Shown here piece by piece: positions 1 through 7,913 of a stretch of 64,000 bases of DNA (position 1 is its first letter; the number at the start of each line of letters is the position of its first letter). Source of the DNA: Comamonas sp009360615 (GTDB lineage Bacteria > Pseudomonadota > Gammaproteobacteria > Burkholderiales > Burkholderiaceae_C); NCBI RefSeq assembly GCF_035784015.1, contig NZ_JALKOW010000002.1, one strand, 5' to 3'. The notes under the pieces are model-generated. The model made no database searches. It was not told where the DNA came from and saw only the letters and a program-made list of their open reading frames with translations. A program made the translations under genes and the position numbers.

Positions 1-1246
1 GATTGCCTGCGCCTGCAGCCGGGTTGCCGGCACTGCCGCCGCCGCTCACGCCACCGGTCACGCCGCCTACGAGGCCCGTGACCGAGCCCAGCACGCCGCC
101 GACGATGTTGCCGGAGCCGCCGGCAGAGCCGCCCGTGCCGCCCGTGACATTGCCGAGCACGCCACCGAGCAGGCCGCCGCTAGGCGTGCCGGGACCTGTC
201 ACCACGCCACCCAGACCGGCCACGGTCTGACCGACGCCCGAGACCACACCGCCCAGCGGAGCCACAACCGGAACTCCGGTGCTGGTGACGGAAGCCCCCA
301 CATGATTGACGACTCCGCCCACGGTGCCCAGCAGGTTGTTCACCGGCTGTCCCAGGCCTGTGGTCTGCACCAGATTCTGGGTGCTGCCCAGAACAGTGCT
401 CAGTACCGGCGTGGCAACCTGGCTGACCTGGGTGGTCAGACCCGAGACCAGCGGATTGCCGGTGAGCTTGGCAACCGTTCCTTCGACACCGGAAACCGTG
501 GTGCCGAGGATTTGCACCGTACCGCCTGCCAGACCCGCCACATCACCGACCACGCCAAGCTGAGGCGTATCCAGGGCACTGACCGTCTTGCCTGCCGAAG
601 TGACCGCAGCCCCCAGATAGCCGACGGCGGGAGCCACGCCTTGCAAGGTGGTGCCTATGGGGTCGGCCGTCTTGCCGATTTGGCCCAGGCCCGCACTGAC
701 GCCACTACCGACGCTGTTGACGGCATTGTTCACGTTGCCAAGAATGCCGCCGGCAGGCTGGGCCACACCGCTCAGAGGCGTGCCGCTGGTGGCCGTGCCC
801 AGAGTGGAGGTCACGATATTGTTGACATCGCTGATGACGCCGGTGGTGCCGGTCAGCGTTCCCGTGACATCGGCCACGGTTTCGCGCACGGGAGTCAGCG
901 GGGTGCTTGCAACCGGCGGATTCCCCGTGCCGCCATCGCCGCCACCGGTGTTGCCGCCACCGGTACCGCCGCCCGTGCCGCCGCCCGTGCCGCCACCGGT
1001 ACCGCCGCCCGTGCCGCCGCCAGTGCCACCAGTGCCACCACCGGTACCACCGCCTGTACCTCCACCGGCAACCACGTCTCCGCCGCCGGTGCCCCCAGGG
1101 CCGAGGTCGCTGCGCAAGGAGCCGCTTGAGCCGCAGGCTGCCAGGCTGGCTACCAGAGCCACGGCACATACGCTGCGCAAGCTTAACGGAGCCCTGGCGT
1201 CAATCGCGGCAGCTAAGGCCTTGCTGGTCATAGTGGTAGTACGCAT
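1..1246 (-). CDS. Collagen-like glycine-rich lipoprotein, partial (C-terminus beyond window)
   Basis: The frame is open from the ATG at 1246 to the left edge, so only the N-terminal ~415 residues are visible. The first 38 residues look like a long lipoprotein signal with lipobox LAAC (Cys38), suggesting export and lipid anchoring. A run of GGGT/GGT repeats follows at about residues 56-105, then a long Gly/Val/Thr/Ser-rich, low-complexity region with no Trp or Cys that I noticed. Annotated relatives in Comamonadaceae are called collagen-like triple-helix-repeat proteins; the function is unknown. A purine-rich GGAGG sequence lies just upstream of the start, supporting it. The complementary strand encodes Pro-rich ORFs that I take as artefacts of the repeats. 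Being a surface lipoprotein is inference from the lipobox. Confidence 0.75.
   Translation of the reverse strand, partial: MRTTTMTSKALAAAIDARAPLSLRSVCAVALVASLAACGSSGSLRSDLGPGGTGGGDVVAGGGTGGGTGGGTGGTGGGTGGGTGGGTGGGTGGGTGGGNTGGGDGGTGNPPVASTPLTPVRETVADVTGTLTGTTGVISDVNNIVTSTLGTATSGTPLSGVAQPAGGILGNVNNAVNSVGSGVSAGLGQIGKTADPIGTTLQGVAPAVGYLGAAVTSAGKTVSALDTPQLGVVGDVAGLAGGTVQILGTTVSGVEGTVAKLTGNPLVSGLTTQVSQVATPVLSTVLGSTQNLVQTTGLGQPVNNLLGTVGGVVNHVGASVTSTGVPVVAPLGGVVSGVGQTVAGLGGVVTGPGTPSGGLLGGVLGNVTGGTGGSAGGSGNIVGGVLGSVTGLVGGVTGGVSGGGSAGNPAAGAGN
927..1068 (-). repeat. Tandem 12-bp-type repeats encoding GGGT units
   Basis: On the plus strand the motif ccgccgcccgtg and variants (ccgccaccggta, ccaccagtg) recur roughly a dozen times, some adjacent copies identical. 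On the coding strand they give Gly-Gly-Gly-Thr repeats of the collagen-like lipoprotein. The array length is a multiple of three, so unit changes would alter length without a frameshift. Confidence 0.7.
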
Positions 1247-1546
1247 AAATCCTCCATCCCAAAAACAAGTGAAAAAATCCGTTAAATCCGCGGTCCGTGA
1301 ATCGGTAGGCGTATGTTCTTGTCATAGCGGTGGCCCTGTCCAATTCAAAGTTTGAGACACGAAGTTATGCGCAATTAACAATTGCTATCAACTTCAATGG
1401 TTTGGTAGGAGTTTGATTACTCGCCGCATGGAATAGCGCCTACATAAAAGCCACTTCCTCTCTCTGGAGGCGTTTCGCGCGCCACAATGGATGCCTGCCG
1501 CTCAGGCAGGGACGAGATTTTTGTAGCGCTTTAACCCCCAAACCGT
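1247..1546. other. Divergent intergenic region between lipoprotein and aminotransferase genes
   Basis: About 300 bp separating two divergently transcribed genes. It is more AT-rich than its neighbours around 1250-1410 (runs such as aaaaacaagtgaaaaaatcc), as expected for promoters. I see no ORF, clear terminator or named operator in it. Confidence 0.4.
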
Positions 1547-2743
1547 ATGCAATTTGCCAAACGACTCGATAACGTAGAAACCTCTGCGATCCGCGAACTC
1601 TTCAAGCTGCTGGGCAAGCCCGGGATCATCAGCTTTGCGGGCGGCTTTCCGGACAGCGCCATGTTTGACGTAGCCGGCATCAGCGCAGCCTCGGCAGCGG
1701 CGCTGCAGCAGGAGGCGGGCGCTGCATTGCAGTACGGTGCGACCGAGGGCTACCAGCCGCTGCGTGAGCAACTGGCTTCCTTCATGGCCGGCAAGGGCGT
1801 GCCCGATGTGGCGCCCGATCAGCTCGTCGTCACCACCGGCAGCCAGCAGGCACTGGACCTGCTGGGCAAGACCATGCTGGATCCAGGTGACAAGGTCATC
1901 GTCGAGGGACCGACATTTCTGGCCACGATCCAGTGCTTCCGTCTCTACGGCGCGCAGGTGATCTCCGCGCCCGTGGACGCGCACGGGGTGAAGACCGACG
2001 AGCTCGAAAGCCTGATTGCCGAGCACAAGCCCAAGCTGGTCTACCTGATTCCCACCTTCGGCAACCCCAGCGGAGCCATGCTGAGCCTGGAGCGCCGCAA
2101 AAAGGTGCTGGAGCTGGCAGTCAAGTACCAGACGCTGGTGGTGGAGGACGACCCCTATGGCGATCTGTACTTCAACGAGGCCCCGCCTGCCAGCCTGCTG
2201 TCGCTGACGCGGGAGGTTCCGGGCAGCCGCGAGTGGCTGGCCCACTGCGGCTCCTTGTCCAAGGTGCTCAGCCCCGGCCTGCGTATCGGCTGGCTGATCG
2301 CACGACCCGAATTGCTGTCCCGTGCCGTGATGTGCAAGCAGTTCAGCGATGCCCATACCAGCACCTTTGCCCAGGCGACCGCCGCCCAGTACCTGAAGTC
2401 CGGCGTCATGCCTCAGACCCTGGCCCATGTGCGCGAGGTCTATGCCAGGCGCGCCAAGACCATGGGTGATGCGCTGCGTGAGCAACTGGGCGATGCCGTC
2501 GAGTTCGTGCAGCCGGCGGGTGGTCTGTTCATGTGGGTGCGCCTGACGGGCGCTCGCGGCCAGTTGGCGGATGCCGGGGTGCTGGCCAAGAAGGCCATCG
2601 AAGAGGGCGTGGCCTTTGTGCCCGGTGCTCCGTTCTATGCGCAAAACCCCGATGCGGCGAGTTTCCGCCTTTCATTTGCCACCGCCGACGAAGACAAGAT
2701 TCGCGCAGGCATCGCCCGTCTTGCCAAGGCACTCAAGGCATGA
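1547..2743 (+). CDS. PLP-dependent aminotransferase (fold type I, 2-aminoadipate/MocR-type family)
   Basis: 398-residue class I/II aminotransferase, the usual length for stand-alone enzymes of the LysN/AadAT group. Visible family residues: substrate/cofactor motif FAGGFPD (30-36), TGSQQALDL (97-105), GNPSG with Asn173, EDDPYG with Asp202 and Tyr204, the SLSKVLSPGLRIGW block with the Schiff-base Lys239 and phosphate-binding Arg246, and C-terminal Arg374 (SFRLSF) that binds the substrate carboxylate. It should be a soluble cytoplasmic transaminase of amino acids (aromatic, branched or 2-aminoadipate); the exact substrate cannot be read from sequence. Its stop codon overlaps the slyX start (ATGA), so the two are probably translated together. 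Confidence 0.85.
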   Translation: MQFAKRLDNVETSAIRELFKLLGKPGIISFAGGFPDSAMFDVAGISAASAAALQQEAGAALQYGATEGYQPLREQLASFMAGKGVPDVAPDQLVVTTGSQQALDLLGKTMLDPGDKVIVEGPTFLATIQCFRLYGAQVISAPVDAHGVKTDELESLIAEHKPKLVYLIPTFGNPSGAMLSLERRKKVLELAVKYQTLVVEDDPYGDLYFNEAPPASLLSLTREVPGSREWLAHCGSLSKVLSPGLRIGWLIARPELLSRAVMCKQFSDAHTSTFAQATAAQYLKSGVMPQTLAHVREVYARRAKTMGDALREQLGDAVEFVQPAGGLFMWVRLTGARGQLADAGVLAKKAIEEGVAFVPGAPFYAQNPDAASFRLSFATADEDKIRAGIARLAKALKA

Positions 2744-2961
2744 GCGACAGCCCGGAAGCGCTGCAGGAGCGAATCATGGAGCTGGAGATCAAGGCCAGCT
2801 ACACCGAGGATCTGCTCGAGCAGCTCAATATGACCATCTATCGCCAGCAACAGCAGATCGACCTGCTGATCGGCGAGGTGCGGGAACTCAAGCGCCAGGC
2901 ACCCGAAGGCGGCGGCGCGGCGGTGCGCAATCTGCGCGACGAATTGCCGCCGCATTACTGA
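2740..2961 (+). CDS. slyX: SlyX family protein
   Basis: 73-residue small protein whose ATG at 2740 overlaps the aminotransferase stop. The heptad-rich segment MELEIKASYTEDLLEQLN followed by IYRQQQQIDLLIGEVREL, and the C-terminal DELPPHY, are the SlyX family hallmarks. SlyX is a short coiled-coil cytoplasmic protein of unknown role, first noted beside slyD in enterobacteria. Here it is linked to an aminotransferase instead, so the context gives no functional hint. Confidence 0.85.
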   Translation: MSDSPEALQERIMELEIKASYTEDLLEQLNMTIYRQQQQIDLLIGEVRELKRQAPEGGGAAVRNLRDELPPHY

Positions 2962-3370
2962 CTGCGCCTGGCGCTGGCGCCAGCAGGCTGCAAGGCGGTG
3001 GCCGGCAACCGGGGGCCGGTGGCTTCGCCCTCGCCGCAGTCTCTGGCTTGCCTTACCGATGTGGCGCAACAGCCCCATGGCTGCGAGGCCGGTACACCAC
3101 CTGGGCATCGGGTTCGCCCGGTTTGGCGGAATCCACCGTCAGCACAGCCATGCGGGCCGCCTGCGGCGGCCGCTTGAGCTATGGCAGATTCAGGACGCCA
3201 GCAGCGCCCGGGACCGCAGGCATTTCCGCTGCAACTGCCGTCCGTATGCCGAAAGCGGGCTTCGGCCGCATGAGATCGCGGGCCCGCGCATTGCAGACAG
3301 CCTGCTCCGGAGGCGGCAGGAGGCCGGCTGCTCAGGCTGGTGATGGCTGGCAGGCAAGGTCGGCAGGGCC
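2962..3370. other. Gene-free interval between convergent slyX and AraC gene
   Basis: About 410 bp. All open frames here are extensions or shadows without family resemblance. Palindromic stretches such as ctggcgctggcgccag near 2971-2986 could help termination of slyX, but no T-tract follows. I see nothing else. Confidence 0.4.
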
Positions 3371-4342
3371 TTATTTCAGCGTTGCGAACTCTTTTCGGAG
3401 CGCCTGGTTTTTGCGCTGGTAGGTGCGTGGCGGCAGGCCGCACCAGCGCTTGAAGGCGCGGGCAAAGACGCGCTCCGATTCGTAGCCGCAATTCTCGGCG
3501 ACCTGTACCAGGGGCAGGCCCGATTCCAGCTGCTGGGCAGCATGGGCCATGCGCTGCTGCAGCAGATAGGCCATGGGCGATGCGCCGACCAGGGCCTTGA
3601 ATTTTTCGGCAAAGCGCGAGCGCGACATTGCCGCTTCCCTGGCCAGGGTCTGCAGCGTCCAGTCATGGCTGGGGTTGCCGTGGATGGCGGCCAGGGCCGT
3701 GGCAATCTGCGCATCGGCCAGGCCGCGCACCCAGCCCTGTTCACTCTCTTGCTGAGCGGCGAAATAGTTGCTCAGCACATGGACCATGGCCAGTTCGCCA
3801 AGGCGCATCGCCGCCAGACGCCAGCCGGGGCGCCGTGCCAGCGAGTCCTCTATCAGCGTCTGCAGCACCTGGACCAGGATGGCCGGCGGTGCGGCTTGCT
3901 GTGCCGGTATATGCAGCAGCGGTGGCAGCAGGGGCAGGATGGTGTGGCGGCAGTGGGCCGATATCCATAGCAGCACCGAATCGATGCGGCTGCTGGCCCC
4001 GCTGCCGCCATGCTCGAAGGTGAGGGGGTTCTCGTCCTTGGGACCCTGGGCAAAGCGCTCGATCATCTGGGCGAACGAAATCGGTGGCAGCGCCAGGTCC
4101 GAGGCCATCACATGCGGGCTGCCCAGCGGCAGCAGCACCAGATCGCCGGGCATGACCTGTACCGGAGCCTGGCCTCGTACCTGCAGCCAGTATGGTTGGC
4201 CCTGGCCGACACGGATCATGGTGCCAGGCACGCCTTCGGAGGCCAGCGCCCAGGGGGCATTCAGGAAAAAGCGCGCCGTTACCGCACGCTCGGCCCGGCA
4301 GATGGCCAGGACATCGCTTAAGTGGTCGCTGCTTTGCTTCAT
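3371..4342 (-). CDS. AraC family transcriptional regulator with cupin N-terminal domain
   Basis: 323 residues. The N-terminal half is cupin-like (Cupin_6/AraC-binding type): a GQPYWLQVRG strand, then MPGDLVLLPLGSPHVM, the usual metal-free cupin motif of these regulators. The C-terminal ~100 residues are a double helix-turn-helix AraC domain: DWTLQTLAREAAMSRSRFAEKFKALVGASPMAYLLQ, then VAENCGYESERVFARAFKRWCGLPPRTYQ. It is divergent from the FAD monooxygenase gene with 143 bp between starts, the typical layout for a local activator. It probably senses a substrate or product of that enzyme; this is inference from position. Confidence 0.85.
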   Translation of the reverse strand: MKQSSDHLSDVLAICRAERAVTARFFLNAPWALASEGVPGTMIRVGQGQPYWLQVRGQAPVQVMPGDLVLLPLGSPHVMASDLALPPISFAQMIERFAQGPKDENPLTFEHGGSGASSRIDSVLLWISAHCRHTILPLLPPLLHIPAQQAAPPAILVQVLQTLIEDSLARRPGWRLAAMRLGELAMVHVLSNYFAAQQESEQGWVRGLADAQIATALAAIHGNPSHDWTLQTLAREAAMSRSRFAEKFKALVGASPMAYLLQQRMAHAAQQLESGLPLVQVAENCGYESERVFARAFKRWCGLPPRTYQRKNQALRKEFATLK

Positions 4343-4485
4343 GGAGGATTTGGGACGATTTGTGCCATTTTAAGGATGTGCTGCGCTTCACGTCGCAGCA
4401 GCTCTTGCCGACACTGGCTGGCACCGGGATCAGGGCGCCTGCATGGACCGACCCGAGAAACCCATACCCATATCAAGGAGCAAGC
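4343..4485. promoter_or_regulatory. Divergent promoter region, AraC regulator / FAD monooxygenase
   Basis: 143 bp between the two divergent start codons. A good Shine-Dalgarno (aaggag, 4475-4480) precedes the monooxygenase ATG and decides that start over longer in-frame extensions that overlap the regulator. AraC operators are not recognisable by eye. Confidence 0.45.
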
Positions 4486-5658
4486 ATGAGCAAGACAGGA
4501 CTGAAGATAGGCATTGTGGGAGGCGGCATCGGCGGCCTGGCCGCCGCCAATGCGTTGCATAACTGCGGACACCAGGTGACGGTGTTCGAGCAAAGCCGGC
4601 AATATCTGCGCGTAGGGGCCGACATCAATCTGACGCCCAATGCCGTGCGCGCCCTGGACGGTCTGGGCCCGGGCATTGCAGCGGCTGTGCGTGCCTCGGC
4701 GGCCCGACCCACGCACCGCATCAGTCGCACCTGGGACAGCGGTGAGGAGACCTCACGCCTGACGATGGGCAACGAGGCCGAGCGCCAATACGGCGCGCCA
4801 CAGCTGACCATCCATCGCGCCGATCTGCTGGCTGCACTGGCCGATGCCTTTCCCGGCGAGCAGGTGAAGTTCGGCAGACGCGTCAGCCGGATTGCCCAAG
4901 ACGATGCCGGCGTTGCCGTGGAATTTGCCGACGGCACGCGGGTTGAGGGCCTGGATGCGCTGATCGGCTCGGACGGAATTCATTCGGTGGTGCGTTCCGC
5001 ACTGTTCGGTGCCGAGAGTCCGCGCTTTACCGGTGTGGTGGCGTTCCGTGCTGTGGTGCCTACCGAGCGCGTACGCGATGTTCCCGATATCGGGGCTTTC
5101 ACCAAATGGTGGGGCCAGACTCCGGACAGCCAGATCGTGACCTTTCCGCTCAACCAGGGGCGTGACACCTTCATCTTCGCCACCACGGCGCAGGAGTCCT
5201 GGCATGAAGAGTCTTGGACCACCGAAGGCAGTGTGCAAGAGCTGCGCGGCTTTTATGCCGGTTTTCATCCCCATGCGAGGGCCTTGCTGGATGCATGCGA
5301 CAGTGTGCTCAAGACGGCTTTGTACGAGCGTGATCCGCTGCCGCACTGGTCGATGGGGCGAGTGTCGCTGCTCGGGGATGCCAGCCATCCCATGATGCCG
5401 TTCATGGCCCAGGGGGCCGGCATGGCGATCGAGGATGCCGTGGTGCTGGCCCGCAACCTTGATGCCGTGCAGGACACCGAAGGCGTGGCGAAAGCCTTGC
5501 AGAACTACGAGGCCATGCGCAAACAGCGTACCAGTCAGATCCAGATCGGCTCGCGCGGCAACAACTGGCTGCGTGCCGGAGGCAATGCCGACTGGGTCTA
5601 CGGCTATGACGCTTGGCAGGTGGCTTTGCCGTCCGAGACCTCGGCCTGCGCGGTCTGA
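4486..5658 (+). CDS. FAD-dependent monooxygenase (NicC / salicylate hydroxylase-like)
   Basis: 390-residue class A flavoprotein monooxygenase. Rossmann GxGxxG at 12-17 (GGGIGG), the second-nucleotide DG motif at 163-164 (GSDGIHS), and the GD box GDASHPMMPFMAQGAGMAIEDA starting about 298, which binds the FAD ribityl chain. The C-terminal WVYGYD and the KWW at about 207-209 match 6-hydroxynicotinate 3-monooxygenase (NicC) as I remember it. The expected reaction is NADH- and O2-dependent hydroxylation, possibly decarboxylative, of an aromatic or pyridine carboxylate. It is a single gene with its own AraC regulator. Whether it works with the molybdenum hydroxylase operon 2 kb downstream is open; that pair would resemble nicotinate-type pathways. 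Confidence 0.8.
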   Translation: MSKTGLKIGIVGGGIGGLAAANALHNCGHQVTVFEQSRQYLRVGADINLTPNAVRALDGLGPGIAAAVRASAARPTHRISRTWDSGEETSRLTMGNEAERQYGAPQLTIHRADLLAALADAFPGEQVKFGRRVSRIAQDDAGVAVEFADGTRVEGLDALIGSDGIHSVVRSALFGAESPRFTGVVAFRAVVPTERVRDVPDIGAFTKWWGQTPDSQIVTFPLNQGRDTFIFATTAQESWHEESWTTEGSVQELRGFYAGFHPHARALLDACDSVLKTALYERDPLPHWSMGRVSLLGDASHPMMPFMAQGAGMAIEDAVVLARNLDAVQDTEGVAKALQNYEAMRKQRTSQIQIGSRGNNWLRAGGNADWVYGYDAWQVALPSETSACAV

Positions 5659-6111
5659 GCGGCCGCTGCCCCCGGCAGCCGTTCTGGTCGATGGCGTGCT
5701 GCTGAGAGGCCTGCAAGCTCGCGTGAGCGAAATCCGTGGCATGCAGGCCTGCGCTGCGGCCAGATCTGTCCAAAGGCGCTGGACGGCCGCATGGCAAGGC
5801 GCGATGTCTTGCTGCGATTCGGGCTGAGCCTGCATGGCATTTCAGAACTTGCCTAGCGCTGACTTTTTGCGCGAGAGAGCGGGGCGATGGTGTGCGGGCT
5901 GGCTTGGACGGCCTTGCGGCGAGCCAGGGTCGGCGGTTTCTGATACAGCCCGGGAAGCTGCGGCTTCTGAACCTACTATCCTGAATTACGTGTCACTGGC
6001 GCTTCACTGACACTGCGCCGCGCTATGCGGCCTGGCCAGCTGGCCCCGGCGCTTGCATGTGCATGTATTGCAGCAACTGCTTGGTGCTTGCCCGACACGC
6101 TACATCCCGCT
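5659..6111. other. Gene-free interval between convergent monooxygenase and MarR gene
   Basis: About 450 bp. Short overlapping frames exist on both strands but none has family resemblance, a credible ribosome site or a consistent third-position pattern. I see no clear terminator. Confidence 0.4.
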
Positions 6112-6651
6112 TTACTCCAGACCCGCTTCGTCTTCGGCGGACCCGGTGGCTGTTTGTTCGCAATGTGCACGCAAGCGCATCAAGGCCCGGTACATGGCGT
6201 TGCGCTCATCTTCGGGCAAGGCCCGAATGGCGGCAGCCTGGCTGGCACGCGCCAAGGGCATGACCTGTGCATGCAGGGCCTCGCCTTGCTCGGTGATCCG
6301 GCAAAAAATCTTCTTGCGCGGCGTATTGCCTTCACCCTGCAGGTCCACCAGACCTTTGGCTTGCAGCCGCTTGAGAGCGCGGCTCACCAGGGCCTTGTCC
6401 GAGGTGGACTGAACGACCAGATCCGAGAAGGCCAGCCGCTTCGAGTGGGCGATCAAGGCCAGCAGGCGCCACTCCGAGACCGTCAGATCGTGCTTTTCGG
6501 CATAGGGCACGGTAATCGTGCGCCGCAGAGCATTTCCCACCTGGCTCATCAAGGTGGTGATGAAGTCGTCCACCGTCAATCCGTCGCCTTGCGCATTGAG
6601 CTGCGACCAGGGCGTTTCGCATGTTTTCTTGTTCATGCGCCATTGTTCCAT
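6112..6651 (-). CDS. MarR family transcriptional regulator
   Basis: About 180 residues, a single winged-helix MarR protein. The DNA-binding core is visible: LTVSEWRLLALIAHSKRLAFSDLVV, then the recognition helix region DKALVSRALKRLQAKGLVDLQGEGNTPRKKIFCRITEQGEAL, with the wing rich in basic residues. Start is uncertain: ATG at 6651 or 6636 (MNKK), neither with a strong ribosome site. It is divergent from the Bug protein and molybdenum hydroxylase operon and probably represses it until a substrate binds, as MarR proteins commonly do in aromatic catabolism (inference). Confidence 0.85.
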   Translation of the reverse strand: MEQWRMNKKTCETPWSQLNAQGDGLTVDDFITTLMSQVGNALRRTITVPYAEKHDLTVSEWRLLALIAHSKRLAFSDLVVQSTSDKALVSRALKRLQAKGLVDLQGEGNTPRKKIFCRITEQGEALHAQVMPLARASQAAAIRALPEDERNAMYRALMRLRAHCEQTATGSAEDEAGLE

Positions 6652-6663
6652 CTGAAATAACAA

Positions 6664-6814
6664 ATTCAGATGTCAATAGTGAAAACGGCAATTTGATCGA
6701 TCAACTATAAGCGTATAACTTCGTTTATTGTTTCTCTTGCGATTCAATGTTTCATTAATGAATCAATTGAGATGAAGCACCAGATTTATACCCACGGCCC
6801 AAGGAGAGGCGACC
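6664..6814. promoter_or_regulatory. AT-rich divergent promoter region with candidate MarR operators
   Basis: The region between the MarR gene and the catabolic operon is clearly AT-rich. It holds two inverted repeats: ttgatcgatcaa at 6693-6704 (perfect 12-bp palindrome) and gattca...tgaatc at 6741-6764, which contains ttcattaatgaa at 6751-6762. Palindromes of this size are typical MarR dimer sites. Assigning them to this regulator is inference. Confidence 0.5.
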
Positions 6815-7798
6815 ATGTCAGTTGATAGACGCCAGTTTTGCTTTACCGCGCTTGCCTGCGGCACACTGCCTGCGCAGCCGGTGCTTGCTGAAGAGACTTA
6901 TCCGAGCAAGCCCATCACGGTGATCGTGTCGTACCCGCCGGGCGGGGATACCGATGCCATCGCCCGCCTCTTTGCCGACAAGCTCAGCCACAGGCTCAAG
7001 CAGACCGTGCTGATCGACAACCGCCCGGGTGCTGGCGGCGCGATAGGCAACGGCATGGTGGGGCGTGCACGTGCCGATGGCTACACCTTGCTGTTCACTC
7101 CCAACCCCTTCACCACCGCGCCCCTGGTCATGAAGCTGTCGGGCGCTGCAGCCTACGACGTGCTCAAGGGCTACGAAGCCATCATCAACACCGCCACCCA
7201 GCCCCTGGTGCTGGTTACAAGCCCCAAGCTCGGTGTCAAAAATCTGCCCGAGTTGATTGCCAGGGCCAAGAGTGGCGCCACCGTCTCCTATGCCAGCCCC
7301 GGTGCCGGCTCGCCCATGCACATCGCCGGCGAATGGCTGAACAAGGCCGCAGGCGTCAAGCTGTCCCATGTTCCATACCGCGGCGTCGGGCCCTCGGTGA
7401 CCGATGTCGTGGCCGGCCATGTCGATACTGCCTGGGTCACTTTCGGGCCGGTGCGCCAGTATCTGGACTCCGGCAAGCTGCTGGCGCTGGCCATAGGCGA
7501 TACCCGGCGCTCATCGCTCGCGCCTGCCGTGCCGACCTTGACCGAGCTGGGCTACAAGGATGTGGTGGTTGGCGCCTGGAATGGCTTCTTCGCGCCGAAG
7601 AAGACGCCTCCAGCGGTGATCAATCTGCTCAACGAGCACCTCAATGCCATTTTGCGAGAGCCCGAAGTCGTGGAAAAGCTCGCGGTCTTCGGTGCCCTGC
7701 CTGCAGGCGGATCGCCCAAGGTCCTCAGTGATCTCAATCAACGCGAGTACATGGTGATGGGCCAGGCCATCAAGGAACTCGGCATCGTGGCCGAGTGA
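6815..7798 (+). CDS. Bug family (TctC-like) periplasmic solute-binding protein
   Basis: 327 residues. The N-terminal ~25 residues form an export signal carrying RR (DRRQFCF), so Tat export is possible. Family motifs: YPSKPITVIVSYPPGGDTDAIAR, then VLIDNRPGAGGAIGNGMVGRARADGYTLL, and later ASPGAGSPMHIAGE and VPYRGVGPSVTDVV. Bug proteins bind carboxylates, amides and aromatic acids and are very numerous in beta-proteobacteria; many have no linked TctA/TctB membrane genes, as here. First gene of the molybdenum hydroxylase operon, 115 bp before the large subunit, so it probably captures the hydroxylase substrate or reports its presence. Confidence 0.88.
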   Translation: MSVDRRQFCFTALACGTLPAQPVLAEETYPSKPITVIVSYPPGGDTDAIARLFADKLSHRLKQTVLIDNRPGAGGAIGNGMVGRARADGYTLLFTPNPFTTAPLVMKLSGAAAYDVLKGYEAIINTATQPLVLVTSPKLGVKNLPELIARAKSGATVSYASPGAGSPMHIAGEWLNKAAGVKLSHVPYRGVGPSVTDVVAGHVDTAWVTFGPVRQYLDSGKLLALAIGDTRRSSLAPAVPTLTELGYKDVVVGAWNGFFAPKKTPPAVINLLNEHLNAILREPEVVEKLAVFGALPAGGSPKVLSDLNQREYMVMGQAIKELGIVAE

Positions 7799-7913
7799 AA
7801 CCGATGAATCGCGCAGGCGCAGGCCTGGGCGATTCGAACTGACCTCTATATGACTGACGTGGCACAAGCCTGGGGTCCACAGCGACCCGGGCTTTCTGCC
7901 GCGAGGCACGGAT

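Noticed and set aside
648..1355. Proline-rich plus-strand ORFs across the first 1.3 kb
   Set aside because: They are the complement of the Gly-rich lipoprotein gene; the minus frame has a lipobox, ribosome site and signal sequence.
4753..5835. 360-residue minus-strand ORF
   Set aside because: Shadow of the FAD monooxygenase gene, with no family resemblance.
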